A stretch of DNA of 19,023 nucleotides from DASPKW01 sp038244055. GTDB taxonomy: Bacteria > Planctomycetota > Phycisphaerae > Tepidisphaerales > Tepidisphaeraceae. How positions within the stretch are numbered: position 1 is the first letter of the stretch; each line of letters starts with the position of its first letter. The notes beneath the pieces were generated by a model. That model was not told where the DNA came from. It was given only the letters and a program-made list of their open reading frames with translations, and did not search any database. Made by a program: the position numbers and the translations under genes. Location: NCBI GenBank assembly GCA_038244055.1, contig JBBRTW010000090.1, positions 1 to 19,023 on the forward strand, in the 5' to 3' direction. This document shows positions 6,809 to 14,617 of this stretch, piece by piece.

Positions 6809-8893
6809 ATGCCCGATTTCCAAGTCGTCAGTTCCTACCAGCCGCAGGGCGATCAGCCGCAGGCCATCGAAAAGATCGTGGCCGGCATTCTTGCCGGCAA
6901 GAAGTTCCAGACCCTCATGGGCGCTACCGGAACCGGCAAGACGTTTACGATGGCCCACGCCGTCGCCCGCCTGGGCCGGCCGGCATTGGTCATCAGCCAC
7001 AATAAAACGCTCGCCGCACAGCTTTATGAGGAGTTCAAGGAGCTCTTTCCCAATAACGCGGTCGGCTATTTCGTCTCCTACTACGATTACTACCAGCCCG
7101 AAGCCTACATCCCGCAGCGCGATATCTACATCGAAAAAGATTCCAGCCGGAACGATGATCTCGATCGCCTGCGCCTCTCGGCCACCAGCAATCTGGTTTC
7201 CCGCCGCGATGTGCTGCTGGTCGCCTCCGTCTCCTGCATTTTCGGCCTGGGTTCGCCGGGCCAGTACAAGGACTCGGTCGTCTCCGTTCGCAAGGGCGAG
7301 TACGCCGACCGCGATGCGCTGCTCAAGCGTTTCATCGATCTCCAGTACGCCCGCAACGATTTCGATTTCAAACGGGCCACTTTTCGCGTGCGCGGCGATG
7401 TGGTGGAGATTCACCCTTCTTACGAGGAGTTCGCCTATCGCATCGAATTCTTCGGCGATGAGATCAGCTCCATCGCCGCCGTCAACCCGCTCACTGGCGA
7501 ATTGCTCGCGGAGAAGAATGACATTTTCATTTATCCGGCCGTTCACTATGTCATGCCCGAAGAGCGCGTGAAGGCGGCCGCGCAGTCGATTCGCGATGAG
7601 CTGGATATCCGCGTCATGCAGTTGCGCGGCGAGGGCAAGCTCCTCGAAGCCCAGCGCCTGCTCGCGCGCACCAAGTTTGATCTTGAGTTGCTCCTGGAGA
7701 CGGGAATTTGCCCGGGCATCGAGAATTACAGCCGTCATCTGGATGGCCGAAAACCCGGGGAAAAACCGTATACCTTGATCGATTATTTTCCCAAGGATTA
7801 CGTGCTGATCGTGGATGAGTCACACGTCACGCTGCCGCAGGTCAAGGCGATGTTCAACGGCGACCAGAACCGCAAGAAGGTTCTGGTCGAGCACGGTTTC
7901 CGCCTCCCCAGCGCCATGGACAACCGGCCGCTCAAGTACGAAGAATTCGAGCAGATGTGGAACCAGGTGGTCTTCGTCTCGGCCACGCCGGGACCGTTCG
8001 AGTTGCAAAGCTGCGTCGGCGAAGTGGTCGAGCAGGTGATCCGCCCGACCGGGCTGATCGATCCGGTGATCGAAGTCCGACCGGCCCAGGGGCAGGTGCC
8101 GCACCTGCTGGCGGAGATCAAAAAGCGGGTTGAGAAAAACGAGCGCGTGCTGGTGACGGCCCTGACCAAGCGGCTCTCTGAAGACCTCGCGGCGTACATC
8201 CAGGAGGCCGGGATTCGCGGACGGTATCTGCATAGTGAAATCCACACGCTCGAGCGCGTGGAGATCCTCAACGATCTTCGTCGGGGCGATTTCGATGTGC
8301 TGGTCGGCATCAATCTTCTCCGCGAAGGGCTCGACCTGCCGGAAGTGTCGATGGTGGCGATTCTCGATGCGGATAAGGCGGGATTCCTCCGCAGCGAAAC
8401 ATCCCTCATCCAGACCATCGGCCGGGCCGCGCGCAACGCCAACGCGACCGTCTATCTCTATGCCGACAGCATCACCCCCGCGATGAAGAAGGCGATGGAT
8501 GAGACGATGCGGCGGCGGGTGATTCAGCTCCAGTACAACGCCGACCACGGCATCACCCCCAGGACGATTCAGAAATCTATCCGCCAGGGGATGGAGGCCG
8601 AGGTCAAAGCCCGCAAGACCACGGCCAATGCCATCCGCGCCGATGAGGCCGAACTGGATAACACCGAGATCATTAAGCTCCTCGAAGAGGAAATGCTGGA
8701 GGCGGCGCGGCGGATGGAATTCGAACTGGCCGCCCAGTTGCGGGACAAGCTCAAGGAAATCAAAGGCGCCCCGACGATCCACAGCGGCGAAGGGTATGTC
8801 CCCGAACCGGGCGGCGATGAGCGCGGGGGGCAGAAGATATGGACCCCCAAGACTAAGGGGCGCGGCAGAGGCAACAACCGCGCGGCGAAGTAA
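6809..8893 (+). CDS. uvrB: UvrABC excinuclease subunit B
   Basis: This is a 694-residue UvrB, the damage-verifying helicase-like subunit of nucleotide excision repair that loads from UvrA and recruits UvrC. Walker A GATGTGKT is at 38-45. The beta-hairpin region YYDYYQPEAYIP, which inserts between the DNA strands, follows. Walker B DESH is near 336, then SATP, and the helicase C-terminal part with DADKAGFLRSE. A C-terminal UVR motif (LLEEEMLEAARRMEFELAAQ) is present for UvrC contact. A 40-residue basic Gly-rich tail follows. The ATG at 6809 is preceded by GAGG and matches family starts. An upstream in-frame start at 6728 would overlap terminator T2. It is the only rightward gene in this part and looks monocistronic. 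Confidence 0.97.
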   Translation: MPDFQVVSSYQPQGDQPQAIEKIVAGILAGKKFQTLMGATGTGKTFTMAHAVARLGRPALVISHNKTLAAQLYEEFKELFPNNAVGYFVSYYDYYQPEAYIPQRDIYIEKDSSRNDDLDRLRLSATSNLVSRRDVLLVASVSCIFGLGSPGQYKDSVVSVRKGEYADRDALLKRFIDLQYARNDFDFKRATFRVRGDVVEIHPSYEEFAYRIEFFGDEISSIAAVNPLTGELLAEKNDIFIYPAVHYVMPEERVKAAAQSIRDELDIRVMQLRGEGKLLEAQRLLARTKFDLELLLETGICPGIENYSRHLDGRKPGEKPYTLIDYFPKDYVLIVDESHVTLPQVKAMFNGDQNRKKVLVEHGFRLPSAMDNRPLKYEEFEQMWNQVVFVSATPGPFELQSCVGEVVEQVIRPTGLIDPVIEVRPAQGQVPHLLAEIKKRVEKNERVLVTALTKRLSEDLAAYIQEAGIRGRYLHSEIHTLERVEILNDLRRGDFDVLVGINLLREGLDLPEVSMVAILDADKAGFLRSETSLIQTIGRAARNANATVYLYADSITPAMKKAMDETMRRRVIQLQYNADHGITPRTIQKSIRQGMEAEVKARKTTANAIRADEAELDNTEIIKLLEEEMLEAARRMEFELAAQLRDKLKEIKGAPTIHSGEGYVPEPGGDERGGQKIWTPKTKGRGRGNNRAAK

Positions 8894-8903
8894 TTTCGTT
8901 TTG

Positions 8904-8970
8904 GGTGGCATGGGTAATGGTACTCCATTACCCGTGTCTTGATCTTCACGGCCCGGTCGCCCATGCCACC
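8904..8970. repeat. Nested inverted repeat between uvrB and trpF
   Basis: An outer 11-bp arm GGTGGCATGGG (8904-8914) is perfectly inverted as CCCATGCCACC (8960-8970). Within it, GGGTAATGG (8912-8920) pairs with CCATTACCC (8925-8933) across a 4-nt loop, and this stem extends to 8909/8936. The two folds compete for the same left arm. The element covers the end of trpF, including its stop codon. The inner hairpin may end uvrB transcription, though no clear T-run follows. The GTGGCAYGGG head recurs at 11605-11614, so this is probably a REP-like element. Confidence 0.65.
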
Positions 8971-9638
8971 TCGTTAATGAACTGCTCGATCTTCGCCGCG
9001 GACTTGTTCCCATATTCTAATTCGACGCCGGATGAAACATCGACGGCCCAGGGGTGGAGAAGTTCGACGACGCGCCCGACATTCTCCGGGCGCAAACCAC
9101 CGGCGGCAATTATCGGGGGCAGGCCAGCGAATGCCCCGGCCGACTGGAGCGCGGCGATGGCTTCAAAATTATTTTCCAGGCCCGTGCCGCCCATGGCGGT
9201 GGACCCGTCCGCACTGGGCGGCGCGGGGGTTTCGAGGACAAAGCCCTGAAGATTGCGCAGGTCCAGCGCGGCGGCGGCTTCGCGCCAATCATCGAGTTCA
9301 GCGCGGAGGGCGGCCGGGTCGGCGCGGAGGGCTTTGAGGATGGTGAAATTGCGCAGAGCGGCGACGGTGGAGGGAGGCTCGTGGCCGTGGAGTTGAATGT
9401 GGCGGATGCCCAGGTCGTGGGCGATGGTGGTGATCTCGTGAAGGTCCTGATCGACGAAGAGCGCAACCGGTGTGATGAAGGCGGGCAGGGCGCGGAGAAT
9501 CTGGCGGGCGTTGTCGAGGGAGATGCAGCGGCGAGCCCGGGGGTAGAAGACCATGCCGATGGCATCGGCCCCGGCGCGGGCGGCGGCGAGGGCATCTTCC
9601 GGCCGGGTGATACCGCAGATTTTGACGCGAACGCGCAT
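8946..9638 (-). CDS. trpF: Phosphoribosylanthranilate isomerase
   Basis: This is a 230-residue TIM-barrel enzyme that converts N-(5-phosphoribosyl)anthranilate to CdRP in tryptophan synthesis. KICGIT at 6-11 carries the catalytic base Cys8. IQLHGHE follows at 81-87, GGTG at 150-153, and AGGLRPENV plus DVSSGVE near 179-206 form the phosphate-binding end. The usual L-L-D-T/S segment with the general-acid Asp reads V-L-E-T here, with Glu136. The start at 9638 is chosen by homology; an in-frame ATG at 9674 adds 12 residues. Neither start has a good ribosome site. No other trp gene is nearby. It follows the GT39 gene on the same strand after 90 bp, with a heptamer array between. The C-terminal codons and stop lie inside a palindromic repeat. 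Confidence 0.95.
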   Translation of the reverse strand: MRVRVKICGITRPEDALAAARAGADAIGMVFYPRARRCISLDNARQILRALPAFITPVALFVDQDLHEITTIAHDLGIRHIQLHGHEPPSTVAALRNFTILKALRADPAALRAELDDWREAAAALDLRNLQGFVLETPAPPSADGSTAMGGTGLENNFEAIAALQSAGAFAGLPPIIAAGGLRPENVGRVVELLHPWAVDVSSGVELEYGNKSAAKIEQFINEVAWATGP

Positions 9639-9688
9639 GAGGGCATTGTTAATGGTTCGGCGCGTAATGTCCATTGCCGCGGTGGATC

Positions 9689-9716
9689 GTCCGTTGTCCG
9701 TTGTCAGTGGTACGTT
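9689..9716. repeat. Heptamer array GTCCGTT, four units
   Basis: GTCCGTT, GTCCGTT, GTCAGTG, GTACGTT run in unbroken 7-bp phase in the gap between the GT39 stop and trpF start. The sequence belongs to the same family as the longer TCCGTTG/TCAGTTG array at 16750-16784. Confidence 0.75.
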
Positions 9717-9728
9717 GCGAAAGATGGA

Positions 9729-11471
9729 TCATTTCTTGATCGAATCCGCCTGCCACTTGGCCACCAGGCGATCCCAGAGCGCGGGAGTGTAGTAGGCGAA
9801 GAGAGGGACGCCGGGGCGGAGGGCGACGGATTCGCGGCGTCGGTCGGGGAGGAGGTCTTCGAGATCGTCCGAGCCGATGATGATGGAGGCGTTGAGGGCG
9901 TGCGGCGTTTCGGCGAAGTAGCCCACCTGCGGGAAGCGCCGCAGGTAGAACGGCAGCGGCCAGATGTCCTTGCCGACGACCTGGATATACGTTTTGTAGC
10001 CCTTCGGCGAAACCGCGGCCACCTGCTCGAGGCGGGTGACGAAATCGAAGATCTGGGAGGTGGTGTGGCCGTAGACGTAGGGGTTGTAGACGCTGGAGGA
10101 GAGGCGTTTTTTGGCCCATTGCTCGGTGAGACCGTTGGCGCGGTCGGTCTCCCAGAGGAGGTGGCCGACGCCGACGAGCAGGGCGGCGATGACGAGGGAC
10201 TTGCCGATGTAGGTGGGCGTGAGGCGGATCAGGCGGGCGATGGCCAGCCCGCCGAGAAGGGTCATGGCATGGAGGAAGGAGAGTACGCACCAGGGGGTTT
10301 TGTAGGAGAGGATCGAGTAGGCGAGCGTGAGAAGAAGCGTGTAGAAGGCGAGGAAGCGGATGAAGGGGATGGAGGGGGTGGGGCGGCGATGGTGGGAGTG
10401 GTGAGGGCTGGATGTTGAGGGTTCAGGGTTCAGGGTTTGGGGTTCAGGGGAGGATGCCAGGGCGTTGTGGGTGGTGACTGAGTGATGGGGTTTGGAGGTC
10501 ACGCGCTTTGTGCGCAGCAGCAGGGCGATGATGAAGCCGATGAGGGCGAGGGCGACGATGAGCATTTCGGTGAAGATGGGGGCTCGGGGGCGGTATTGGA
10601 ACCAGGTGAGAAGCTCGATGTACCAGCCGAAGGGGTGGACGTGATCCGTTGAATGGCCCGCCCCGCGCGAGAGGTAGCCGGTGTAGGCCTGGAAGAATTT
10701 GACGATGCCGCTGAAACGGTCGGCCAGGGATGCGCCTTCGATGAAGAAATCGCGGAAGAAATTGGAGAAGAAGGCGATGATGATCGCGAAGAAGGCGGCC
10801 ATCGCCACACCCGCGCCGGCCAGCATGCGCGCGGGGCGGGCATGCGCGCCGTCTTTGCCGGCGTCGCCGCGGAGTTTATCCCAGGCCCAGGTGAGGCCGA
10901 TCGCGGCGAAGGCGACGCCGACATGGATGATCCAGGTTTCCTTGGTGGCGGCCATCAGGCCGATATTGATGCCGGTGGCGATGGCCCATCGCCAGCGGCC
11001 GCGGAGAGTGAATCGCCAGCCGGTGATAATGGCGGCGAAGGTGAACGCGACCAGCAGATATTCGTGGATGTAGTAGCGGCTGTAGTAAACCATGCCGGGG
11101 GAAACGGCGGCGAGCAGCGCCGCCCAGAACGCGGCCCAGCGGCCCAGGGCATGGCGGAGGAGCAGAGTAAGGGCGATGAGCCAGACGCCGAAGAAAACGG
11201 GGACGATGCGGTAGGTGATTTCGTTGGTGGTGGCGAAATCGGATGCGCCGGTGATCCAGACGGCGGGCATGGTGGCGTAGTAGAGGGCGGGCCCGTGATA
11301 CTCGGCCGGGTCGTAATCGAACCGGCCGCTGCTCCAGAGGCTGTCGAGCTTAACGGTGTTGACGGCTTCATCGTTGTGCAGCGGCCGATCGGCCAGACGC
11401 GGCAGGCGCAGCAGAAGGGCCAGGCCGATGACGAGGAGAAAGGCGGCGGCGTAGAGGAGGCGGAGCTTCAT
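9729..11471 (-). CDS. GT39-type integral membrane glycosyltransferase, Agl23/TIGR03663-like
   Basis: This 580-residue protein has many hydrophobic segments and begins with an N-terminal membrane helix. The first loop contains H-N-D-E (Asp34-Glu35), the acidic motif expected in GT-C/GT39 enzymes that use lipid-linked sugars, followed by RFDYDPAEYHGPALYY. That segment and a later SYKTPWCVLSFLHAM match the TIGR03663 'flippase activity-associated protein Agl23' type as I recall it. The likely role is transfer of a sugar from a polyprenyl carrier outside the membrane; substrate unknown. The start at 11471 places the first helix at the N-terminus. The frame stays open 40 codons further upstream, but that part is Pro/Arg-rich and crosses a palindromic repeat. 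A Ser/Pro/His-rich linker in the middle is encoded partly by a heptamer array (10414-10448). Confidence 0.85.
   Translation of the reverse strand: MKLRLLYAAAFLLVIGLALLLRLPRLADRPLHNDEAVNTVKLDSLWSSGRFDYDPAEYHGPALYYATMPAVWITGASDFATTNEITYRIVPVFFGVWLIALTLLLRHALGRWAAFWAALLAAVSPGMVYYSRYYIHEYLLVAFTFAAIITGWRFTLRGRWRWAIATGINIGLMAATKETWIIHVGVAFAAIGLTWAWDKLRGDAGKDGAHARPARMLAGAGVAMAAFFAIIIAFFSNFFRDFFIEGASLADRFSGIVKFFQAYTGYLSRGAGHSTDHVHPFGWYIELLTWFQYRPRAPIFTEMLIVALALIGFIIALLLRTKRVTSKPHHSVTTHNALASSPEPQTLNPEPSTSSPHHSHHRRPTPSIPFIRFLAFYTLLLTLAYSILSYKTPWCVLSFLHAMTLLGGLAIARLIRLTPTYIGKSLVIAALLVGVGHLLWETDRANGLTEQWAKKRLSSSVYNPYVYGHTTSQIFDFVTRLEQVAAVSPKGYKTYIQVVGKDIWPLPFYLRRFPQVGYFAETPHALNASIIIGSDDLEDLLPDRRRESVALRPGVPLFAYYTPALWDRLVAKWQADSIKK
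10414..10448. repeat. Heptamer array GTTCAGG inside the glycosyltransferase gene
   Basis: Five in-phase units, GTTGAGG, GTTCAGG, GTTCAGG, GTTTGGG, GTTCAGG, lie within the GT39 reading frame. Seven is not a multiple of three, so each unit shifts the codon register, but the total keeps the frame open. The encoded segment is a Pro/Ser/His-rich linker between membrane helices. The GGGTTCA form resembles telomeric repeats only superficially. Confidence 0.8.
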
Positions 11472-11522
11472 GTGGTGTGGGATTCTATCGCGGGAGAGGC
11501 GGGTTGGGTGGGCTCTGGGACG

Positions 11523-11552
11523 GGGAAATGCGATGGAGCAGGGAAATGCGAT
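11523..11552. repeat. Direct repeat GGGAAATGCGAT, two copies
   Basis: Two perfect 12-bp copies (11523-11534 and 11541-11552) are 18 bp apart, 52-81 nt upstream of the GT39 start. They could be an operator or a chance duplication. Nothing else in the window matches. Confidence 0.45.
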
Positions 11553-11588
11553 TCGAATGTGAGTGGATTTTGGTTCGTAGGCCGCCAG

Positions 11589-11615
11589 CACGGGCGGGAC
11601 GCCCGTGGCACGGGG
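11589..11615. repeat. REP-like palindrome
   Basis: CACGGGCG (11589-11596) pairs with CGCCCGTG (11600-11607) across GGA. GGCACGGGG follows, so GTGGCACGGG overlaps the right arm. The GTGGCAYGGG core also occurs at 8905-8914. It lies between the second lipoprotein gene and the GT39 gene. No T-run follows on either strand, so a terminator role is not supported. Confidence 0.6.
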
Positions 11616-11624
11616 TTCACGGCG

Positions 11625-12473
11625 TTATTTTACGGGTTTGCCCCAGACTTCGATCTCGATCAGGTGGTTTTGCGCATCCGAGGTATTGCCGTTGCTGTAA
11701 CAGCGGATGTAACGCGCTTTGGTGGCCAGGCCATCGACGAGTTTGCCCTCGGTGAATTCGAGGTATTCATTGTCTTTCCCAGCGCCCAGGCCGGAGGAGT
11801 TATCCTGGTCGTTATTGAAGAGTGTGAACACGTCTTTGGAGAATTCCGGATCATTCGACACTTGCACAATCACATCCCGGTACACGCGCGGCTCGGCGTG
11901 GTAGTGCCATATGACAATCGCCCAGATTTCGGCCGGCGCGGCGAGGTCGACCTGCGCCCACTGCCGGCCCGGCCCCATTTCCAGCCAATCTCCATCCGAT
12001 CCCTGCTTGTAGCCGTCGGTAATCAGCGGCGCATCGCCGACGATCGGATCGACATCGCTTAGCGTTACCTGTTTGTTACGCGACAATACCACCAGGCCAT
12101 TGGGAACGATGAAACTGCCCCGCCGCCGAAACGCCACGTTGCGGTTGATCGTCGTAAAACGCGGCAGAGGTTTGGGAGTGCAGACAGTGGCCGCCATGGG
12201 CAATTCCATCGGCAGCGGCTCGAGGTCCGATGCCGCGAGCCCTCGTGCCGCAATCGCCCTCACCGGCGGGAGCGGCTGGTACATCCAAAACGAACTCGCA
12301 TTCGTTTCGTTGTTGGTTGGACCGTATTGCGAGAGCATTGAAGCAGTAGGGGGTGGCACTGAGGCATTGGACGAACTGCCGCCGGGGTTGTTGTCGCAAC
12401 CGCAGAGGGCTGCGCCGAATGTCAGCGTTACGGCGATTGTCGAAACGATGGCGCGGCTTCGAGACAACATCAT
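11625..12473 (-). CDS. Discoidin-like (F5/8 type C-like) lipoprotein, downstream copy
   Basis: This is a 282-residue predicted lipoprotein. A hydrophobic signal peptide ends in LCGC with the lipidated Cys at 26. A Ser/Pro linker follows. The C-terminal 165 residues form a beta-rich domain with WAQVDL, W-H-Y-H-A-E-P-R, YRDVIVQVS and ARYIRCYSNG, the order expected of a discoidin-like carbohydrate- or surface-binding fold. LFNNDQDNSSGLGAGKD is nearly invariant between this protein and its upstream paralogue, so it is probably a ligand or metal loop (inference). The start is ATG at 12473; a second ATG at 12470 lies 7 nt after GGAGG and may be the true start. It begins 15 bp after the paralogue, so the two form an operon. 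Ligand unknown. Confidence 0.82.
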   Translation of the reverse strand: MMLSRSRAIVSTIAVTLTFGAALCGCDNNPGGSSSNASVPPPTASMLSQYGPTNNETNASSFWMYQPLPPVRAIAARGLAASDLEPLPMELPMAATVCTPKPLPRFTTINRNVAFRRRGSFIVPNGLVVLSRNKQVTLSDVDPIVGDAPLITDGYKQGSDGDWLEMGPGRQWAQVDLAAPAEIWAIVIWHYHAEPRVYRDVIVQVSNDPEFSKDVFTLFNNDQDNSSGLGAGKDNEYLEFTEGKLVDGLATKARYIRCYSNGNTSDAQNHLIEIEVWGKPVK

Positions 12474-12488
12474 GGTGCCTCCGATTGG

Positions 12489-13442
12489 CTATTTCGCCAT
12501 TTTTCCCCAGACCTCGATCTCCAGCAGATGATTCTGCGCATCGGATGTATTTCCTTTGGAATAGCAGCGCACATAGCGGGCTTTGGTCGCCCGGCCATCG
12601 ATGAGTTTGCCTTCGTTGGACTCGAAGTATTCGCGATCTTTGCCCGCGCCCAAGCCGGAGGAATTGTCCTGATCGTTGTTGAAAAGAGTGGTGACGCCCT
12701 TGGCGAAGGCGGGATCATCGGAAACCTGGACGATCACATCGCGGTAGATGCGCGGCTCGGCGTGGAAATGCCAGAGGGCGACGGCCCAGATGTCAGCGGG
12801 CGCGCCGAGATCGACCTGGCCCCATTGCGTGCCGGGGGCCATCTCAACCCAGTTTCCTTCCAGTCCTTCCTTGGATCCATCGGTCACCATCGTGGCATCG
12901 CCCATGATCGGCCCGGCGTCGCTGAGCTTGACTGGTTTCTTCAGAGACAGGAGTTGGAGTCCCTGGGGAACCATGAAGTTTCCGCGGCGGCGGCCGAGGG
13001 TCTTGGTATCGACGGTGGTGTTTAATGGCGCCTTCGTGGGAGTGCCGACGATGAGCTTGATGGGCAATTCAAGGGGGAGGGGGATGAGATCGGCTTCCGG
13101 AACGGAGTTAGCGGCCGAGGCGCGTTCGGCGGGCAGGGGCGGGAGGTTTTCATTTGCAGCCGCCGTCTTTTCGGGTGAGACTGCGGGCGTTTTGAGATCG
13201 CCTGATGCGGCGGGGGGCGTTTGAGGCGTCACCGCCGGCTTTGCCGCCGTCGCGGGCACCGAGGCGGGAGTGGTCGCGGGTGCGGAGGCGGGCGTGGCGG
13301 GCGGCGTGGTGGTGGCCACCGTGGGCTTGTCGCCCTTGCCCTGGGCGTTGTCGTCTTTCTTATCGCATCCACCCAAGGCGACCGCCAAGGCGATGCTCAG
13401 GGCGATTCTCAACATAATTGATCGATTTTGAATGGAGTTCAT
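12489..13442 (-). CDS. Discoidin-like (F5/8 type C-like) lipoprotein, upstream copy
   Basis: This is a 317-residue paralogue of the next gene downstream. The signal peptide ends in the lipobox LGGC (Cys26). A long Pro/Ala/Thr-rich linker spans about residues 35-105, probably to cross the peptidoglycan or surface layer. The C-terminal domain starts near residue 140 and shares most residues with its partner, including WGQVDL, YRDVIVQVS, LFNNDQDNSSGLGAGKD and NTSDAQNHLLEIEVWGK. It is likely an envelope lipoprotein with a sugar- or polymer-binding discoidin-like domain (family inference). The start at 13442 follows a GGAAGG-type site and puts the signal peptide at the N-terminus; the open frame upstream to 13511 has no signal-like character. 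It is first gene of a two-gene unit. Confidence 0.82.
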   Translation of the reverse strand: MNSIQNRSIMLRIALSIALAVALGGCDKKDDNAQGKGDKPTVATTTPPATPASAPATTPASVPATAAKPAVTPQTPPAASGDLKTPAVSPEKTAAANENLPPLPAERASAANSVPEADLIPLPLELPIKLIVGTPTKAPLNTTVDTKTLGRRRGNFMVPQGLQLLSLKKPVKLSDAGPIMGDATMVTDGSKEGLEGNWVEMAPGTQWGQVDLGAPADIWAVALWHFHAEPRIYRDVIVQVSDDPAFAKGVTTLFNNDQDNSSGLGAGKDREYFESNEGKLIDGRATKARYVRCYSKGNTSDAQNHLLEIEVWGKMAK

Positions 13443-13500
13443 GGCGCCTTCCGTGAAATGGATGATGTCTGTTGCATCGGCCGAAAACCCCTCACCCCCG

Positions 13501-13564
13501 CCCTCTCCCACGGCCGGAAAAGCGGCTGTGCGTATTGACCTCTCTCACCGGCCTTGGGAGAGGG
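13501..13564. repeat. Imperfect 17-bp inverted repeat (REP-like)
   Basis: CCCTCTCCCACGGCCGG (13501-13517) is inverted at 13548-13564 with one mismatch, across a 30-nt loop. It is preceded by CCCCTCACCCCCG. The CCCTCACCCC...CCCTCTCCC...GGGAGAGGG pattern resembles intergenic repeats I recall from many GC-rich bacterial genomes. It lies between the lipoprotein operon and the DUF3472-like gene. The rest of this 245-bp gap shows only a short GCCG-N7-CGGC hairpin and no clear promoter. Confidence 0.7.
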
Positions 13565-13687
13565 AGCAAGAGGCAGCGCCGTTATTTTCGGCTCACGTGC
13601 AATGGGCTGTGGTCATCCATATATACCACCGTTACGCGGACGCGATGCCGGCGCGCGACAATTTTCGTGGAATTCACACTTGATGGA

Positions 13688-14617
13688 TCATTTGGGCGCG
13701 GCGGTCGGGGCGGGGGCGGCGGCGGGCTGTTTTTCGAGGGCGTCAATTACATCCTGTGGCAATGTGATTTTGGATTGGTCGCGGGTCATGGTCTTCCAGA
13801 GGGGCGTGTGGGTGTTGGTGGTGTCGCCGCCCGTGGTGAGGATGAAGCGCGTGGGGTCGGCGGCATCCAGGCCGGCATCGATATTCAGCGCGGGGTTGGA
13901 GTCACCGGTGAATTTCGCGCTCTCGACGGGAGTCCACTTGCCCTCTTTGGCGGATTTGACCCAGGCGGGTCCATAGGCGGCCTGGCGGACCTGTGTGGCG
14001 GAGATTTTGTTGCGGCGGAAATCCTCGACGAAGGAGTAGAGTCCGGAGAGGGACTTGCCGCCGGTGATGGTGGAGAAGGTGACCAGGTGCTTCCAGGTCT
14101 TGGTTTCGGGGATGTAGAAGTAGCCGGAGAAGGCGGTGCGTTTTTCGTCTTCGGGGCGGGCGGTGACGATGAAGCGGTAGGTGGTATCGGGTTTCCAGTC
14201 GTAGTCGAGGAACGATTGGCCGCCCGTGCCTTCGCCGCCAAAGCGGCCGATGCGGACATCATCGGCCTTGTAGAGGAGCTTGACCTTGTTGTCTTCGTTC
14301 ACGGCCTTGGGATCGTTCTGCTTGCCCGGATCCCAGACCGAAAAGATGACGACCTTTTTGCTGTTGCCGAGTTCCTGGATCCCGAAATATCCCTTGGAAA
14401 AGCCGGCGACGCAGAAATAGGTGCCGGGGGCGGATTTGGAGATGGTGACCTGGTTGTAGAAGGCGGCGATGTCGGTGCCGGGGTAGCCGAGATGGATGGA
14501 GCGGCAGGCCTTTTGCTCGGGCTTTTCGGCGGGTTTGTCGGCGGGTTTTTCATCGGCGGCGCGGGAGAGGGGGGAGAGAAGGGCGAGGATGAGGGTCAGG
14601 CAGGTGAGGCGGGGCAT
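13688..14617 (-). CDS. Secreted DUF3472-like protein
   Basis: This is a 309-residue protein with a Sec signal peptide (hydrophobic stretch ending in a likely cut after S-R-A near residue 20), then a Lys/Pro/Glu-rich spacer. The body contains YPGTDIAAFYNQVT, APGTYFCVAGFSKGYFGIQEL and KKVVIFSVWDPGKQNDP, which I recognise as the DUF3472 pattern, a secreted beta-rich domain of unknown function often found in planctomycetes. The sequence continues through RFGGEGTGGQS and a Trp/Tyr-rich region to a Pro/Ala-rich tail. GGAG lies 7 nt before the ATG at 14617. It probably acts in the periplasm or outside the cell, perhaps on polysaccharide, but no activity is known to me. A 182-bp gap upstream separates it from lpdA. 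Confidence 0.75.
   Translation of the reverse strand: MPRLTCLTLILALLSPLSRAADEKPADKPAEKPEQKACRSIHLGYPGTDIAAFYNQVTISKSAPGTYFCVAGFSKGYFGIQELGNSKKVVIFSVWDPGKQNDPKAVNEDNKVKLLYKADDVRIGRFGGEGTGGQSFLDYDWKPDTTYRFIVTARPEDEKRTAFSGYFYIPETKTWKHLVTFSTITGGKSLSGLYSFVEDFRRNKISATQVRQAAYGPAWVKSAKEGKWTPVESAKFTGDSNPALNIDAGLDAADPTRFILTTGGDTTNTHTPLWKTMTRDQSKITLPQDVIDALEKQPAAAPAPTAAPK

Noticed and set aside
10414..10448. Telomere-like sequence as a chromosome end
   Set aside because: It is internal to a gene and is one of several heptamer families. There is no sign of a replicon end.
12385..12420. TGTCGCA on the plus strand near 12388 as a fifth promoter
   Set aside because: The sequence 15 bases later is GCCGAATG, not TCGCATGA. 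It lies inside a gene on the other strand and no start follows.
13640..13680. TTGTCGCG on the minus strand upstream of the lipoprotein operon as a variant promoter
   Set aside because: The downstream half-site is absent at the required spacing.
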